This document shows positions 24,535-32,051 of a DNA stretch of 34,447 nucleotides, one piece after another. Where the stretch lies: contig CAKURW010000019.1 in assembly GCA_934675795.1 (NCBI GenBank), positions 1 through 34,447 on the forward strand, given 5' to 3'. Source of the stretch: an uncultured Collinsella sp. Lineage in GTDB: Bacteria; Actinomycetota; Coriobacteriia; Coriobacteriales; Coriobacteriaceae. The stretch's first letter is position 1. Each line of letters starts with the position of its first letter. A model generated the notes under the pieces. The model was not told the DNA's origin. It saw only the letters and a list, made by a program, of their open reading frames with translations, and made no database searches. A program made the translations under genes and the position numbers.

Positions 24535-24984
24535 ATGCTAAGCATTCACCTGGGAGATTATCCCGGTTCCATTTACGATACCGAGACCTTCTTTAGGAAC
24601 TCATACTTGGACTCATGGTTCGAAGACCCAATGGCCGCACAGATCATTAAAAGCGTTGACGGATCCGAGCTCATCGGTCCCCACAACATCGTAAGTAAGC
24701 AACTGGGCTCGATCACCCCACTCGAACTGTCCGGCGGCGTTAAGACGCTGCTACTAGTACGCAATCTCCCCGATAAGGTATTTAATGCCTCCACCTGCGG
24801 CGACAACTGCGCTCGCTGGTTGCTCAAAATTGGCAAAGAGCAGGACGTGCTGGTGACCCTTTACCACATCATGAAATTCCCCTGGAAGAGCTTTGAAATC
24901 CGCATCGAAAACGACAACCGCATCGTCAAGAACATGCAGGAGTTTGTCGGCGCCACCAATGACTTCTTGGATGTTGATGAGTAA
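24535..24984 (+). CDS. DUF4869 family protein
   Basis: A 149-residue soluble protein with no membrane segment. The beginning MLSIHLGDYPGSIYDTETFF and the central TPLELSGGVKTLLLV followed by NASTCGDNCARWLLKI are what I recognise as the DUF4869 family, found mainly in gut Firmicutes and Actinobacteria. Two Cys in the CGDNC motif (88-92) and an aromatic MKFPWKSFEI segment are visible landmarks. The function is not known to me. The start is ATG at 24535 with GGAG six bases upstream; the open frame extends back to 24451 only through the terminator. Its TAA overlaps the ATG of the P-loop ATPase gene, so the two products are coupled and probably act together. Base composition is more AT-rich than the aro operon. 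Confidence 0.8.
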   Translation: MLSIHLGDYPGSIYDTETFFRNSYLDSWFEDPMAAQIIKSVDGSELIGPHNIVSKQLGSITPLELSGGVKTLLLVRNLPDKVFNASTCGDNCARWLLKIGKEQDVLVTLYHIMKFPWKSFEIRIENDNRIVKNMQEFVGATNDFLDVDE

Positions 24985-25985
24985 TGAGGGGAACACATAC
25001 CGTTGTCGTCGAGCGCGCAAAGGTCAAATACACGCTCACGTTTAAACGCAACATTTCCTTTATACGAGGCAACAGTGGCACGGGCAAAACGACACTCATC
25101 TCGATGATTCGCGACTACAACGATCGTGGACCGGAGAGCGGCGTCAAGCTCAGCTGCGACGTACCCTGCGAAACGCTATCTGGCAGGCGTTGGAAGCGCG
25201 AGCTTTCGCTTATCGAGGACTCAATCGTCTTTCTAGATGAGGGCAATGAGTTTATTTACTCAAAGGACTTCGCAAAAGCCGTTAACGGCTCATCCAACTA
25301 TTTTGTGCTAGTATCTCGTCGCGATGCCAGTGAACTCCCCTACAGCGTCGATGAAATCCTAAAGCTAGTCAACACCACAAGCAAGACAATCAATGGTCGC
25401 AAGAGCGATAGGCGCTTCTACTCGGTGACCAAGCCGCTATATGACCACACGACGAGCATGCTGTATCAGGATCTAAATGTTGGATTCGAGATACCCGATG
25501 CTGTGGTTGTCGAGGACAGCAAATCTGGCTATCAATTCTACGGCGCTCTTTGCAACCGGCTCGGAATCCCCTGCTACACCGCCACCGGCGTAGCGAATCT
25601 AAAGCGAACGATTCACGAATGCCCCGAGCAGAACATCCTAGTCATAGGAGACGGCGCAGCGTTTGGCCCCTACATCGAAAAGGTGTTGGGACAGCGTATT
25701 TACAAGAATGTTCGCTTGTTCCTCCCGGAGTCATTCGAGTGGACACTCCTACGCTCCGGGCTCATCCCCAGTAGCGACATTCCCAAAATCCTTGAGGATT
25801 CCTCGAGTTATATCGAAAGCCGCGATTATTTAAGCTGGGAACGATTCTTTACGGATGTGCTGGTCAAATACTCAGCAGATACCCGCTACGCTTACAAAAA
25901 GGCACGACTTAACGAGCAGTACCTAAAGCCACAGGCAATGAGTGCAGTATCGAAAGTCTTACCAGACTGTCTGAGGATGAAATAG
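24984..25985 (+). CDS. P-loop ATPase with possible Toprim-like C-terminal domain
   Basis: A 333-residue protein. The N-terminal half is a compact P-loop ATPase: Walker A GNSGTGKTT (29-37) and Walker B SIVFLDE (80-86); I see no ABC signature. From about 171, VVVEDSKSGYQFYGALC (174-190), TGVANLKRTI (201-210) and ILVIGDGAAFGPYI (218-231) have the order expected of a Toprim fold: acidic E177, a glycine loop, then D223. The second Asp of the classical DxD is replaced (DGA). An ATPase joined to a Toprim-like domain recalls OLD-family nucleases and PARIS-type defence proteins, but the ATPase here is much smaller and the match is by eye. The TAATG overlap couples it to DUF4869, and a strong terminator ends the pair. 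Function unknown; P-loop ATPase is certain, Toprim is tentative. Confidence 0.75.
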   Translation: MRGTHTVVVERAKVKYTLTFKRNISFIRGNSGTGKTTLISMIRDYNDRGPESGVKLSCDVPCETLSGRRWKRELSLIEDSIVFLDEGNEFIYSKDFAKAVNGSSNYFVLVSRRDASELPYSVDEILKLVNTTSKTINGRKSDRRFYSVTKPLYDHTTSMLYQDLNVGFEIPDAVVVEDSKSGYQFYGALCNRLGIPCYTATGVANLKRTIHECPEQNILVIGDGAAFGPYIEKVLGQRIYKNVRLFLPESFEWTLLRSGLIPSSDIPKILEDSSSYIESRDYLSWERFFTDVLVKYSADTRYAYKKARLNEQYLKPQAMSAVSKVLPDCLRMK

Positions 25986-26027
25986 GCAGCCCCAGGCTAA
26001 ATCATGCAAATAGACCCCTGTTCGAAT

Positions 26028-26070
26028 ATCGGACGCCCACAGCAAATGCCTTGCGGGCGTCCGATTTTTT
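26028..26070 (+). terminator. Rho-independent terminator of the DUF4869-ATPase pair
   Basis: A perfect 11-base stem (26028-26038 with 26055-26065) and a 16-base loop are followed by a T run from 26065 on. It closes the two-gene unit 42 bases after the ATPase stop. Confidence 0.9.
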
Positions 26071-26113
26071 TAATAGACAAACTCCATCAAGCACAAACAG
26101 GCAACATACCGGC

Positions 26114-26141
26114 TTTACAGACGGACTATTAGTATTAATAT
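26114..26141 (+). promoter_or_regulatory. Putative promoter of the XRE-type regulator gene
   Basis: TTTACA (26114-26119) and TAATAT (26136-26141) are 16 bases apart on the plus strand, 39 bases before the start codon. The spacing is slightly short and each box has one or two mismatches. Confidence 0.4.
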
Positions 26142-26180
26142 GGTATGTATCCTATACGTTCCGGTTGGAAAGGAATAGAG

Positions 26181-26984
26181 ATGCCACCTAAGACAATTCA
26201 AGTTAGCGAAGATTTAGCAAACCAAATCAAAGCAAGGAGAGCAGAACTGGGCCTTAGCATCGAAGAAGCAGCTTCCAGAGCCGGAATCGGGGCAAAAACA
26301 TGGGGTAAGTACGAGAGCGGCCAATCCATTCGAAGCGATAAGGCAACAGCCGTGTGCAAGGTCCTCAAATGGAAAAACTTCCCCGATGATTCAGCCGCAG
26401 AAACTATAAATGAGGCCACGACAAAAGAATCCTTGGCGATTGATTCGAGTCATGCCGCCTGGTCCCAATTCTTAAAAGATGAATATGGCTATAAGGGCGC
26501 AGCGTCCTTCGCCTTTGGAACCGATATTCTGCTTGACTATATCAATAAGGATCTTGAGGACCTCTCTCATCTTCCAAAAGGGACTCATGTAGGACAGCTC
26601 CCCGATAGCTGGATGATTGATTTGCTCCCACCTCAATATCTGATGCAGTACAACTATGACTTTCTATTCAAACTTCGAGCAGATCTGATTAGTTATCGTA
26701 TACGAGCAAAACACGGACAAGACATAATGGCCCACACCGTTGCACAAGAACTGCTTGTAAGGCTTATCCGAGATGCGTCATTCGAACTCGTTTCCGACTG
26801 GGAAACCGATGAAACCGATCTCGATGAAGACGGCTATCCACGGGACTTAGGTTGGGATGAATGGCCCGAGGATATCTGTGGCGACGATGATCTCAAATCC
26901 TTTATTAATGACGACACATGGACGGAAGAAGGCAATTCATATTCGTTCGAGAACTGGTTTGAACCCCAGTTCTGTCTAAGTTAA
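26181..26984 (+). CDS. XRE-type helix-turn-helix protein with unrecognised C-terminal domain
   Basis: A 267-residue protein. Residues about 10-65 are a helix-turn-helix of the Cro/CI type (IKARRAELGLSIEEAASRAGIGAKTWGKYESG), so DNA binding is expected. The remaining ~200 residues form a domain I do not recognise: a helical part with AWSQFLKDEYGYKGAASFAFG and LPDSWMIDLLPPQYLMQYNYDFLFKLR, then a strongly acidic Trp-containing C-terminus (DWETDETDLDEDGYP to the end). The start is ATG at 26181 because AAAGGA lies six bases upstream; the frame is open back to 26145. It stands alone, with its own promoter-like sequence, and its base composition is AT-rich like the ATPase pair. It could regulate that pair or be an unrelated acquired regulator. 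Confidence 0.7.
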   Translation: MPPKTIQVSEDLANQIKARRAELGLSIEEAASRAGIGAKTWGKYESGQSIRSDKATAVCKVLKWKNFPDDSAAETINEATTKESLAIDSSHAAWSQFLKDEYGYKGAASFAFGTDILLDYINKDLEDLSHLPKGTHVGQLPDSWMIDLLPPQYLMQYNYDFLFKLRADLISYRIRAKHGQDIMAHTVAQELLVRLIRDASFELVSDWETDETDLDEDGYPRDLGWDEWPEDICGDDDLKSFINDDTWTEEGNSYSFENWFEPQFCLS

Positions 26985-27055
26985 ATAGGCAACGAACAAA
27001 CGGAGCTTCAGCAGAGACTGAAGGCGCCCAGTTCTAACCCTGACACAAAAATGTC

Positions 27056-27094
27056 CACAAAACAGCGGGGACGATCAGCTTGGTCGACCCCGCT
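27056..27094 (-). terminator. Terminator of the acyltransferase pseudogene
   Basis: On the minus strand AGCGGGG (27088-27094) pairs with CCCCGCT (27064-27070), with further CGAC/CG pairing inside, followed by GTTTTGTG. It starts six bases past the stop codon. The 115 bases between the XRE gene and this pseudogene hold nothing else that I can identify. Confidence 0.65.
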
Positions 27095-27099
27095 ACAAA

Positions 27100-28113
27100 T
27101 TACGTCTTCTTGATCACGTACGCCAATCCGATATCGCAGGCACAACGCACGATTGATGCGAAGAGCCACGATGCCGACAGCTTCATGAGCAACGGCATCG
27201 TCTGCCAAGGGATAAACCAATCGACTGCGTGGGTTGCAAAGATTGCCAGGCTGGCTTGTCCGCAAAACACGAGCCCTCGCTCAAGAGCGCCCAAGAACGG
27301 TACGTCCTTCAGCTTCTCCACAGCCATAGAAACCCAACATACGCAGTAACTGCCAGCAAGAGCGGCAATCGTGGCAATAACAAAACCGTCCACGCGGCGG
27401 CTCGAAAGTTCAAGCCCGCTCATAGCTGCTAAGACAAGCCAAACAATTCCAGCTCCAATAAACAGCAGCGGCTTGTCCACGCTCGGCTCCAGCCCCCTTT
27501 GGCGGGCCGTATAGCCAATCCACATCAGCAAAACGATGTAGCAGCTCAGATCCAGATCGACCGGCAGGTAGATACCCAAAAAGCGAGACACGCTCAGGCC
27601 ACCGAAAGCTATCGCAACACAGACAACGCCCCGCCAAACAACCCCAACTTCGCGCCCGTCAAACAGCCGTACCAGCGCATTAAACAGCAGGCGCGACGTA
27701 AACAGCGCGGCAGCAGGCGCGACGTAAACAGCGCGGCTAAAAACCACGCCATGCCAACGGCGGCAACGCCAAGCCCAGGCACATCAACACCCGAGGCAAA
27801 CACGAGCATCTCAAGTCCGCCCGTAAGCGCACTACCCGTCAAAGGAGCCCCGCTCATCAAGAACGTCGGCACCTGCCACGCCAGCGCAAGCACCACATAC
27901 GGCACCAGCAAACGCGACACCGAGCCACTCACCAGCTCGCGCCACGGCTTGGGCCTAAACGTATATCCAGCAAGAATAAAAAAACACCGGCATGTGAAAC
28001 GAGAAGATGGCGTGCCGCAAAGGCGAGGGATTTGGAACGGTGTGCCCCACAATGACCAGGATAATTGCAATCCCCTTTGCAATAACAATCCAGTCGAGCC
28101 TTTTGGTCCCCAT
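27100..28113 (-). pseudogene. Acyltransferase 3 family gene broken by two frameshifts
   Basis: Minus-strand translation in three pieces reconstructs one integral-membrane acyltransferase 3 (PF01757), the class that O-acylates surface polysaccharides. Piece one begins at ATG 28113 (ribosome site AAGGG) and contains KGIAIILVIVGHTVPNP and FSFHMPVFF. It stops early because a run of seven T (27978-27984) has one base too many. Piece two continues with ILAGYTFRPKPW up to AWFLAALFTSRLL. There an exact 26-base tandem duplication (27686-27711 and 27712-27737) breaks the frame again. Piece three (FNALVRLFDGREVG on) runs to the TAA at 27100. Without the 27 extra bases the gene would encode about 328 residues, normal for the family. 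The inserts sum to 27, so first and last pieces share a frame, but a stop lies between them. It sits next to the polysaccharide export genes. Confidence 0.88.
27686..27737. repeat. Exact 26-bp tandem duplication in the acyltransferase gene
   Basis: 27686-27711 and 27712-27737 are identical and adjacent. The unit length is not a multiple of three, so the second copy shifts the reading frame. Removing one copy joins TSRLL to FNALVRLFD in frame. Confidence 0.95.
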
Positions 28114-28145
28114 AGCTCACCCTTCAAAACCGCAGCAATAAGACG

Positions 28146-28177
28146 AAAAAAGCCCGGACCACTAAGCGGTCCGGGCT
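28146..28177 (-). terminator. Rho-independent terminator of tRNA-Arg(TCT)
   Basis: On the minus strand a perfect 10-base stem (28168-28177 with 28151-28160) with a 7-base loop is followed by five T (28146-28150). It closely resembles the terminator of the other tRNA-Arg gene, sharing the CCCGGACC arm. Confidence 0.9.
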
Positions 28178-28187
28178 TAATAAACGA

Positions 28188-28264
28188 TGGTGCTCCATGG
28201 CGGATTCGAACCGTCGACCTTGGGATTAGAAGTCCCCTGCTCTATCCAACTGAGCTAATGGAGC
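28188..28264 (-). tRNA. tRNA-Arg (anticodon TCT)
   Basis: A 77-base tRNA: acceptor GCTCCAT/ATGGAGC, D stem GCTC/GAGC, anticodon loop CTTCTAA with TCT at 34-36, T loop TTCGAAT, discriminator A and encoded CCA. The outermost anticodon-stem pair (G-A) and one T-stem pair (A-C) are mismatched. It reads AGA and AGG, codons that are rare in the GC-rich genes here but occur in the AT-rich patch nearby. A TATAAT on the minus strand at 28311-28316 may be its -10 box. Confidence 0.92.
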
Positions 28265-28318
28265 AAATAACCGCACGCCCAAGCAAGCACAAGCCTGTCA
28301 GGCGCAAGTAATTATAAC

Positions 28319-29086
28319 CTAGTTGAACTGCTCGCGGTACGCCTTGCAGACCTCATCGACCGGGCCGTCCATGCGAAGGTCACCCTTCTCAATCCAAACG
28401 GCACGCTGGCAGATGCGCTCAACCTGCTCCATGGAGTGCGAAACAAACAGAACCGTCACGTCGCCGCTCTGGATAAAGTGCTGGATACGGGCCTCGCACT
28501 TCTGCTGGAAGAACACATCACCGACGGAAAGTGTCTCGTCAACGATCAGGATGTCAGGCTCGGTAATCGTCGCGATTGCAAAGGCAATGCGCGCAACCAT
28601 GCCCGAGGAGAAATTCTTAAGCGGCATGTCGACAAAGTTCTGAAGCTCAGCGAACTCAATAATGCCGTCAAAGTTGGCATCGATGAACTCCTTGGTATAG
28701 CCGAGCAGGGCACCGTTCAGATAGATGTTCTCGCGGGCGGTCAACTCGGGGTCAAAGCCGGCACCAAGCTCAATCAGCGGCGCGATGTTACCGTGCACCT
28801 TAACGCTGCCCTCGCTGGGCTCGAGCACGCCGGCGATAATCTTAAGCATCGTAGACTTGCCGGAACCATTAGTGCCCACCAGGCCCACGACCTCGCCACG
28901 ATGAATATCGAACGAGATATGCTTGAGCGCCCTAAACTCCTCAAAGAACAGCTCGTGCTTGGCAAGCTTGATGAAGTACTCCTTGAGGTTGGTCAGCGAC
29001 TCGGACGCCATGTTAAAGATCATGGTGACGTCGTCGACCTCGACAGCCAGAGGCTGCTCGCTGTAATCAACAACAGATTCAGTCAT
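28319..29086 (-). CDS. Polysaccharide / teichoic acid ABC exporter, ATP-binding subunit (Wzt/TagH type)
   Basis: A 255-residue ABC ATPase. It has a ~50-residue N-terminal extension before the core (MASESLTNLKEYFIKL...FRALKHISFDIHRGE), typical of exporters of lipid-linked surface polymers. Motifs: Walker A GTNGSGKS (71-78), signature FSSGMVAR (159-166), Walker B ILIVDE (179-184), switch H217. It ends right after the ATPase domain, so it lacks the C-terminal carbohydrate-binding domain seen in some Wzt proteins; this points to export that does not depend on recognition of a terminal sugar cap. It lies 11 bases downstream of its permease gene on the minus strand. The transported glycan cannot be identified from sequence. 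Confidence 0.92.
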   Translation of the reverse strand: MTESVVDYSEQPLAVEVDDVTMIFNMASESLTNLKEYFIKLAKHELFFEEFRALKHISFDIHRGEVVGLVGTNGSGKSTMLKIIAGVLEPSEGSVKVHGNIAPLIELGAGFDPELTARENIYLNGALLGYTKEFIDANFDGIIEFAELQNFVDMPLKNFSSGMVARIAFAIATITEPDILIVDETLSVGDVFFQQKCEARIQHFIQSGDVTVLFVSHSMEQVERICQRAVWIEKGDLRMDGPVDEVCKAYREQFN

Positions 29087-29097
29087 AACAGCACTCC

Positions 29098-29943
29098 TTA
29101 GATGTAGAGGATAAATTTGCGCTCGGACTTATGGAACACGGTGTAGCCAATAACAAGCGCAAGGACCGCCCAAGCGACGCACATACCAAACGTCATAAGC
29201 GAGGGCGTGGTCTGGAACAGGAAGATATCGCGCATAAACTGCAAGTAGTTATACATGGGGTTCGCATAGACCAGAATGCGCACGAGATGCGGCATTTGCG
29301 CAACGAAGTCGGTCGTCCAAAAAATAGGCGTGATGTAAGTCCACGCCGTGATGACGACGCTCCACAGATGCATGACATCGCGGAAAAAGACCGTAAGGGC
29401 AGAGAGCATCATGCCCAGGCCCATGCAGAAGCACATAAGCAGCAGCAGGCAAACCGGCAGCAGAATCAGGTGCCAAGAAGGCATAACGCGGAACCACAGC
29501 ATAACGATGGCGACGGCGACCAGCGAGAAGGCAAAGTTGACCAGCGAGAAGAGCACCTTCTGCACCGGGAAAACCCAACGGTGCACTTTAACTTTCTTAA
29601 GCAGCGGAGCCGCACCCACGATGGACGTCAGAGCCTGGTTCGTAGACTCGGACATGACGGCAAAGGTGACATTACCCACGATCAAATACAACGGGTACAT
29701 CTCGGGCGTAATAGAGCCGTTGCGGCCCTGGGCAAAAATCGTCGAGAACACGATGGCCATGACGATCATCATCAGCAACGGATTGAGCACCGACCATGCG
29801 ACGCCCAGAACGCTACGGCGATACTTGATCTTAAAATCCTTGGTAACCAGCTGACGAAGGATAAACGCGTCCTTCTCAAATTCGTTCTTAGCAAACGTCG
29901 CAGGCAGACTGCGAGTTTCTTGTTGCTTTGTCTGATCCGACAC
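29098..29943 (-). CDS. Polysaccharide / teichoic acid ABC exporter, permease subunit (Wzm/TagG type)
   Basis: A 281-residue ABC-2 type permease with six predicted membrane helices. The N-terminal amphipathic part (FILRQLVTKDFKIKYRRSVLGVAWSVLNPLLMMIVMAIVFSTIF) is characteristic of Wzm/TagG proteins, as is the C-terminal YANPMYNYLQFMRDIF. The start is GTG at 29943, because AAAGGAGT lies seven bases upstream; the frame is open back to 30006 but without ribosome site. It pairs with the ATP-binding gene downstream. A minus-strand TATACT (29983-29988) may be its -10 box, without a good -35. The glycosyltransferase operon diverges from here, sharing a ~160-base intergenic region. Confidence 0.92.
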   Translation of the reverse strand: MSDQTKQQETRSLPATFAKNEFEKDAFILRQLVTKDFKIKYRRSVLGVAWSVLNPLLMMIVMAIVFSTIFAQGRNGSITPEMYPLYLIVGNVTFAVMSESTNQALTSIVGAAPLLKKVKVHRWVFPVQKVLFSLVNFAFSLVAVAIVMLWFRVMPSWHLILLPVCLLLLMCFCMGLGMMLSALTVFFRDVMHLWSVVITAWTYITPIFWTTDFVAQMPHLVRILVYANPMYNYLQFMRDIFLFQTTPSLMTFGMCVAWAVLALVIGYTVFHKSERKFILYI

Positions 29944-30044
29944 GGATGCAACTCCTTTACTCGTAATCGTTGACAAACGAACAGTATAGACCCGACGGGC
30001 GGGCAAACGATTCGCGCAACAAAACTGGAGAACTAACCCACATC

Positions 30045-30073
30045 TTAGGATGCCTGTCGCAAACGGCTATACT
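30045..30073 (+). promoter_or_regulatory. Putative promoter of the glycosyltransferase-YfhO operon
   Basis: TTAGGA (30045-30050) and TATACT (30068-30073) are 17 bases apart, 31 bases before the GTG start of the first glycosyltransferase. The -35 box is weak. A minus-strand TATACT for the ABC exporter lies 80 bases away, giving a divergent arrangement. Confidence 0.45.
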
Positions 30074-30104
30074 TGCTAACGATTGAATGGGTAAGGAGCA
30101 TTGA

Positions 30105-31076
30105 GTGAATTCTGAATCTGTTGCCGTCATTATCCCCTGCTACAACGAGGCCCTCACGATCGGCAAAGTCATTGACGACTTCCACCGCGAGCTTCCGCAG
30201 GCGACGGTCTATGTCTATGACAACAACTCGTCAGACGATACCTCGCGCATCGCAACGGAACACGGCGCCACAGTGCGCTTTGAGCCCCGACAGGGAAAGG
30301 GTAACGTCTGCCGTCAGATGTTTCGCGATATTGATGCTGATTGTTATCTGATGGTCGACGGCGACGATACCTACCCCGCCGAGGCTGCCAAAGCCCTTTG
30401 CGAGCCCATCCTCAGCGGCATGGCCGACATGACCGTGGGCGACCGCCTGTCCAACGGCACCTATGCCGAGGAAAACAAGCGTGCCTTCCACGGCTTTGGC
30501 AACAACCTGGTCCGCGCTATGATCAAGTGGATCTACGGCTACAGTTTCGACGACGTTATGACAGGCTATCGCGCCATGAGCCGCCCGTTCGTCAAGACCT
30601 TCCCCGTGCTTTCCGAGGGCTTTCAAATCGAAACCGAGCTCTCGATCCACGCCGTCGACCACCGTTGGCGCATCAAAGACGTGCCCATCGAGTACCGCGA
30701 TCGCCCGGAAGGATCCGAATCTAAGCTTAATACCGTGAGCGACGGCATCAAGGTCGTCGCCATGATCGGCGCGCTGTTCAAGGACTACCGCCCTTTGAAG
30801 TTCTTCAGCCTCGTCGCGCTTCTGTTTGCGGTGACTGGTCTCGCCCTGGGCATGCCCATCGTTGTCGAGTATTTCCAGACCGGCCTCGTTCCGCGCTTCC
30901 CCACCGCCGTGCTCGCCGCCTCGTTTATGTTCCTGTGCGGCCTAAGCCTTGCGACCGGATTCATCCTCGATTCCGTGGCAAAGGTCGAAAAAAAGCAGTG
31001 GGAGGTAAATGTGTACAGCAAATACGCCTACGATGACCAGCCCGGCCGCCCTACTTCCAAGCCAAGCGAGAGGTAA
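30105..31076 (+). CDS. GT2 family (DPM1-like) glycosyltransferase with two C-terminal membrane helices
   Basis: A 323-residue glycosyltransferase. The GT-A domain starts with VAVIIPCYNEALTIGKVI (6-23) and has the metal/nucleotide-sugar motif DGDDTYP (85-91), with a later substrate region GFQIETELSIHA. Two membrane helices follow (about 228-248 and 262-286), then a short polar tail. This layout is that of polyprenyl-phosphate hexose synthases (DPM1/GtrB-like), which make a lipid-linked sugar at the inner membrane face. The start is GTG at 30105 with AAGGAG six bases upstream. It is followed 6 bases later by a second GT2 gene and then a YfhO gene. Donor sugar unknown. Confidence 0.88.
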   Translation: MNSESVAVIIPCYNEALTIGKVIDDFHRELPQATVYVYDNNSSDDTSRIATEHGATVRFEPRQGKGNVCRQMFRDIDADCYLMVDGDDTYPAEAAKALCEPILSGMADMTVGDRLSNGTYAEENKRAFHGFGNNLVRAMIKWIYGYSFDDVMTGYRAMSRPFVKTFPVLSEGFQIETELSIHAVDHRWRIKDVPIEYRDRPEGSESKLNTVSDGIKVVAMIGALFKDYRPLKFFSLVALLFAVTGLALGMPIVVEYFQTGLVPRFPTAVLAASFMFLCGLSLATGFILDSVAKVEKKQWEVNVYSKYAYDDQPGRPTSKPSER

Positions 31077-31082
31077 ACCACC

Positions 31083-32051
31083 ATGCCGCTCATCTCCATC
31101 GTCGTGCCGTGCTACAACGAGCAGGAATCACTTCCGATCTTTCTCAAAGAGCTCGATGGCGTCGTTCGCATCATGACTCAGCAGTACCCCGAGATCTCCT
31201 TTGAAGCCGTCCTCATCGACGATGGTTCGGCAGACAAAACGCTTGCCGTCATGAAAGCAGAAGCCGCGGCGGCGCATCCATACGTCATCCACTGGCACTC
31301 TTTCTCGCGGAACTTTGGCAAGGAGGCGGCACTACTCGCAGGACTCCAGCACGCAAAGGGCAACTATGTCGCCACCATGGATGCCGACATGCAGGACCCG
31401 CCCTCGCTCCTGCCGCAGATGTACGAGATCTTGCAGACCGAAAACTACGATAACGTCGCCACACGCAGGACCACCCGCGAAGGCGAGCCTCCCATCAGGT
31501 CGTTCTGCGCCCGTATGTTCTACAAGATCATCAACCGCATTTCCAAGGCCGACATCGTCGACGGAGCACGCGATTTTAGGCTCATGAAGCGACCTATGGT
31601 CAACGCCATCATCTCCATGGGCGAATACAACCGATTCTCCAAGGGCATTTACGGCTGGGTCGGCTTCAAGACCAAATGGCTCCCCTACGTAAACATCAAC
31701 CGCGTGGCCGGCGAGACCAAATGGAGCTTTTGGTCGCTGCTCCTCTATTCCATCGACGGCATCGTCGCGTTTTCCGCGGCGCCGCTCTCCCTCGCCGCCC
31801 TCACGGGTATCGTTTTCTGTCTCATTGCCATCCTGGGATTCATCGTCATCCTGGTCAAAACGCTTGTTTGGGGTGACCCCGTCGGTGGATGGCCGTCCCT
31901 CGCCTGCCTCATAACGCTGTTTGGCGGCATGCAGCTTCTGTGCTTAGGAATCATCGGTGAATACTTGGCAAAAGCCTACTTGGAGACCAAGCGCCGCCCC
32001 ATCTATATCATTCGAGAATCCAACGAGGAATCTGATGACACAGCCCAATAA
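31083..32051 (+). CDS. GT2 family CsbB/GtrB-like polyprenyl-phosphate glycosyltransferase
   Basis: A 322-residue protein. The GT-A domain opens with ISIVVPCYNEQESLP (4-18). It has D-x-D type motif MDADMQDPP (99-107), SFSRNFGKEAALLAG (73-87) and the ARDFRLMKR acceptor region (162-170). Two membrane helices (about 228-262 and 272-295) and a cytoplasmic tail with IYIIRES complete the GtrB/CsbB fold. In Bacillus, CsbB makes undecaprenyl-phosphate GlcNAc, which YfhO uses to glycosylate lipoteichoic acid; the same pairing occurs here, since the following gene is yfhO-like and overlaps by 17 bases. The start is ATG at 31083, 6 bases after the previous stop. The sugar remains to be determined. Confidence 0.92.
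   Translation: MPLISIVVPCYNEQESLPIFLKELDGVVRIMTQQYPEISFEAVLIDDGSADKTLAVMKAEAAAAHPYVIHWHSFSRNFGKEAALLAGLQHAKGNYVATMDADMQDPPSLLPQMYEILQTENYDNVATRRTTREGEPPIRSFCARMFYKIINRISKADIVDGARDFRLMKRPMVNAIISMGEYNRFSKGIYGWVGFKTKWLPYVNINRVAGETKWSFWSLLLYSIDGIVAFSAAPLSLAALTGIVFCLIAILGFIVILVKTLVWGDPVGGWPSLACLITLFGGMQLLCLGIIGEYLAKAYLETKRRPIYIIRESNEESDDTAQ

Noticed and set aside
27005..27026. Short hairpin (CTTCAG/CTGAAG) after the XRE gene
   Set aside because: Only six pairs and no T tract, so it is not a convincing terminator.
24411..28264. Integrated element bounded by tRNA-Arg(TCT)
   Set aside because: No integrase gene, and no second copy of the tRNA 3' end was found in the window.
29944..30006. Longer start for the ABC permease
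   Set aside because: No ribosome site; the GTG at 29943 is preceded by AAAGGAGT at ideal spacing.
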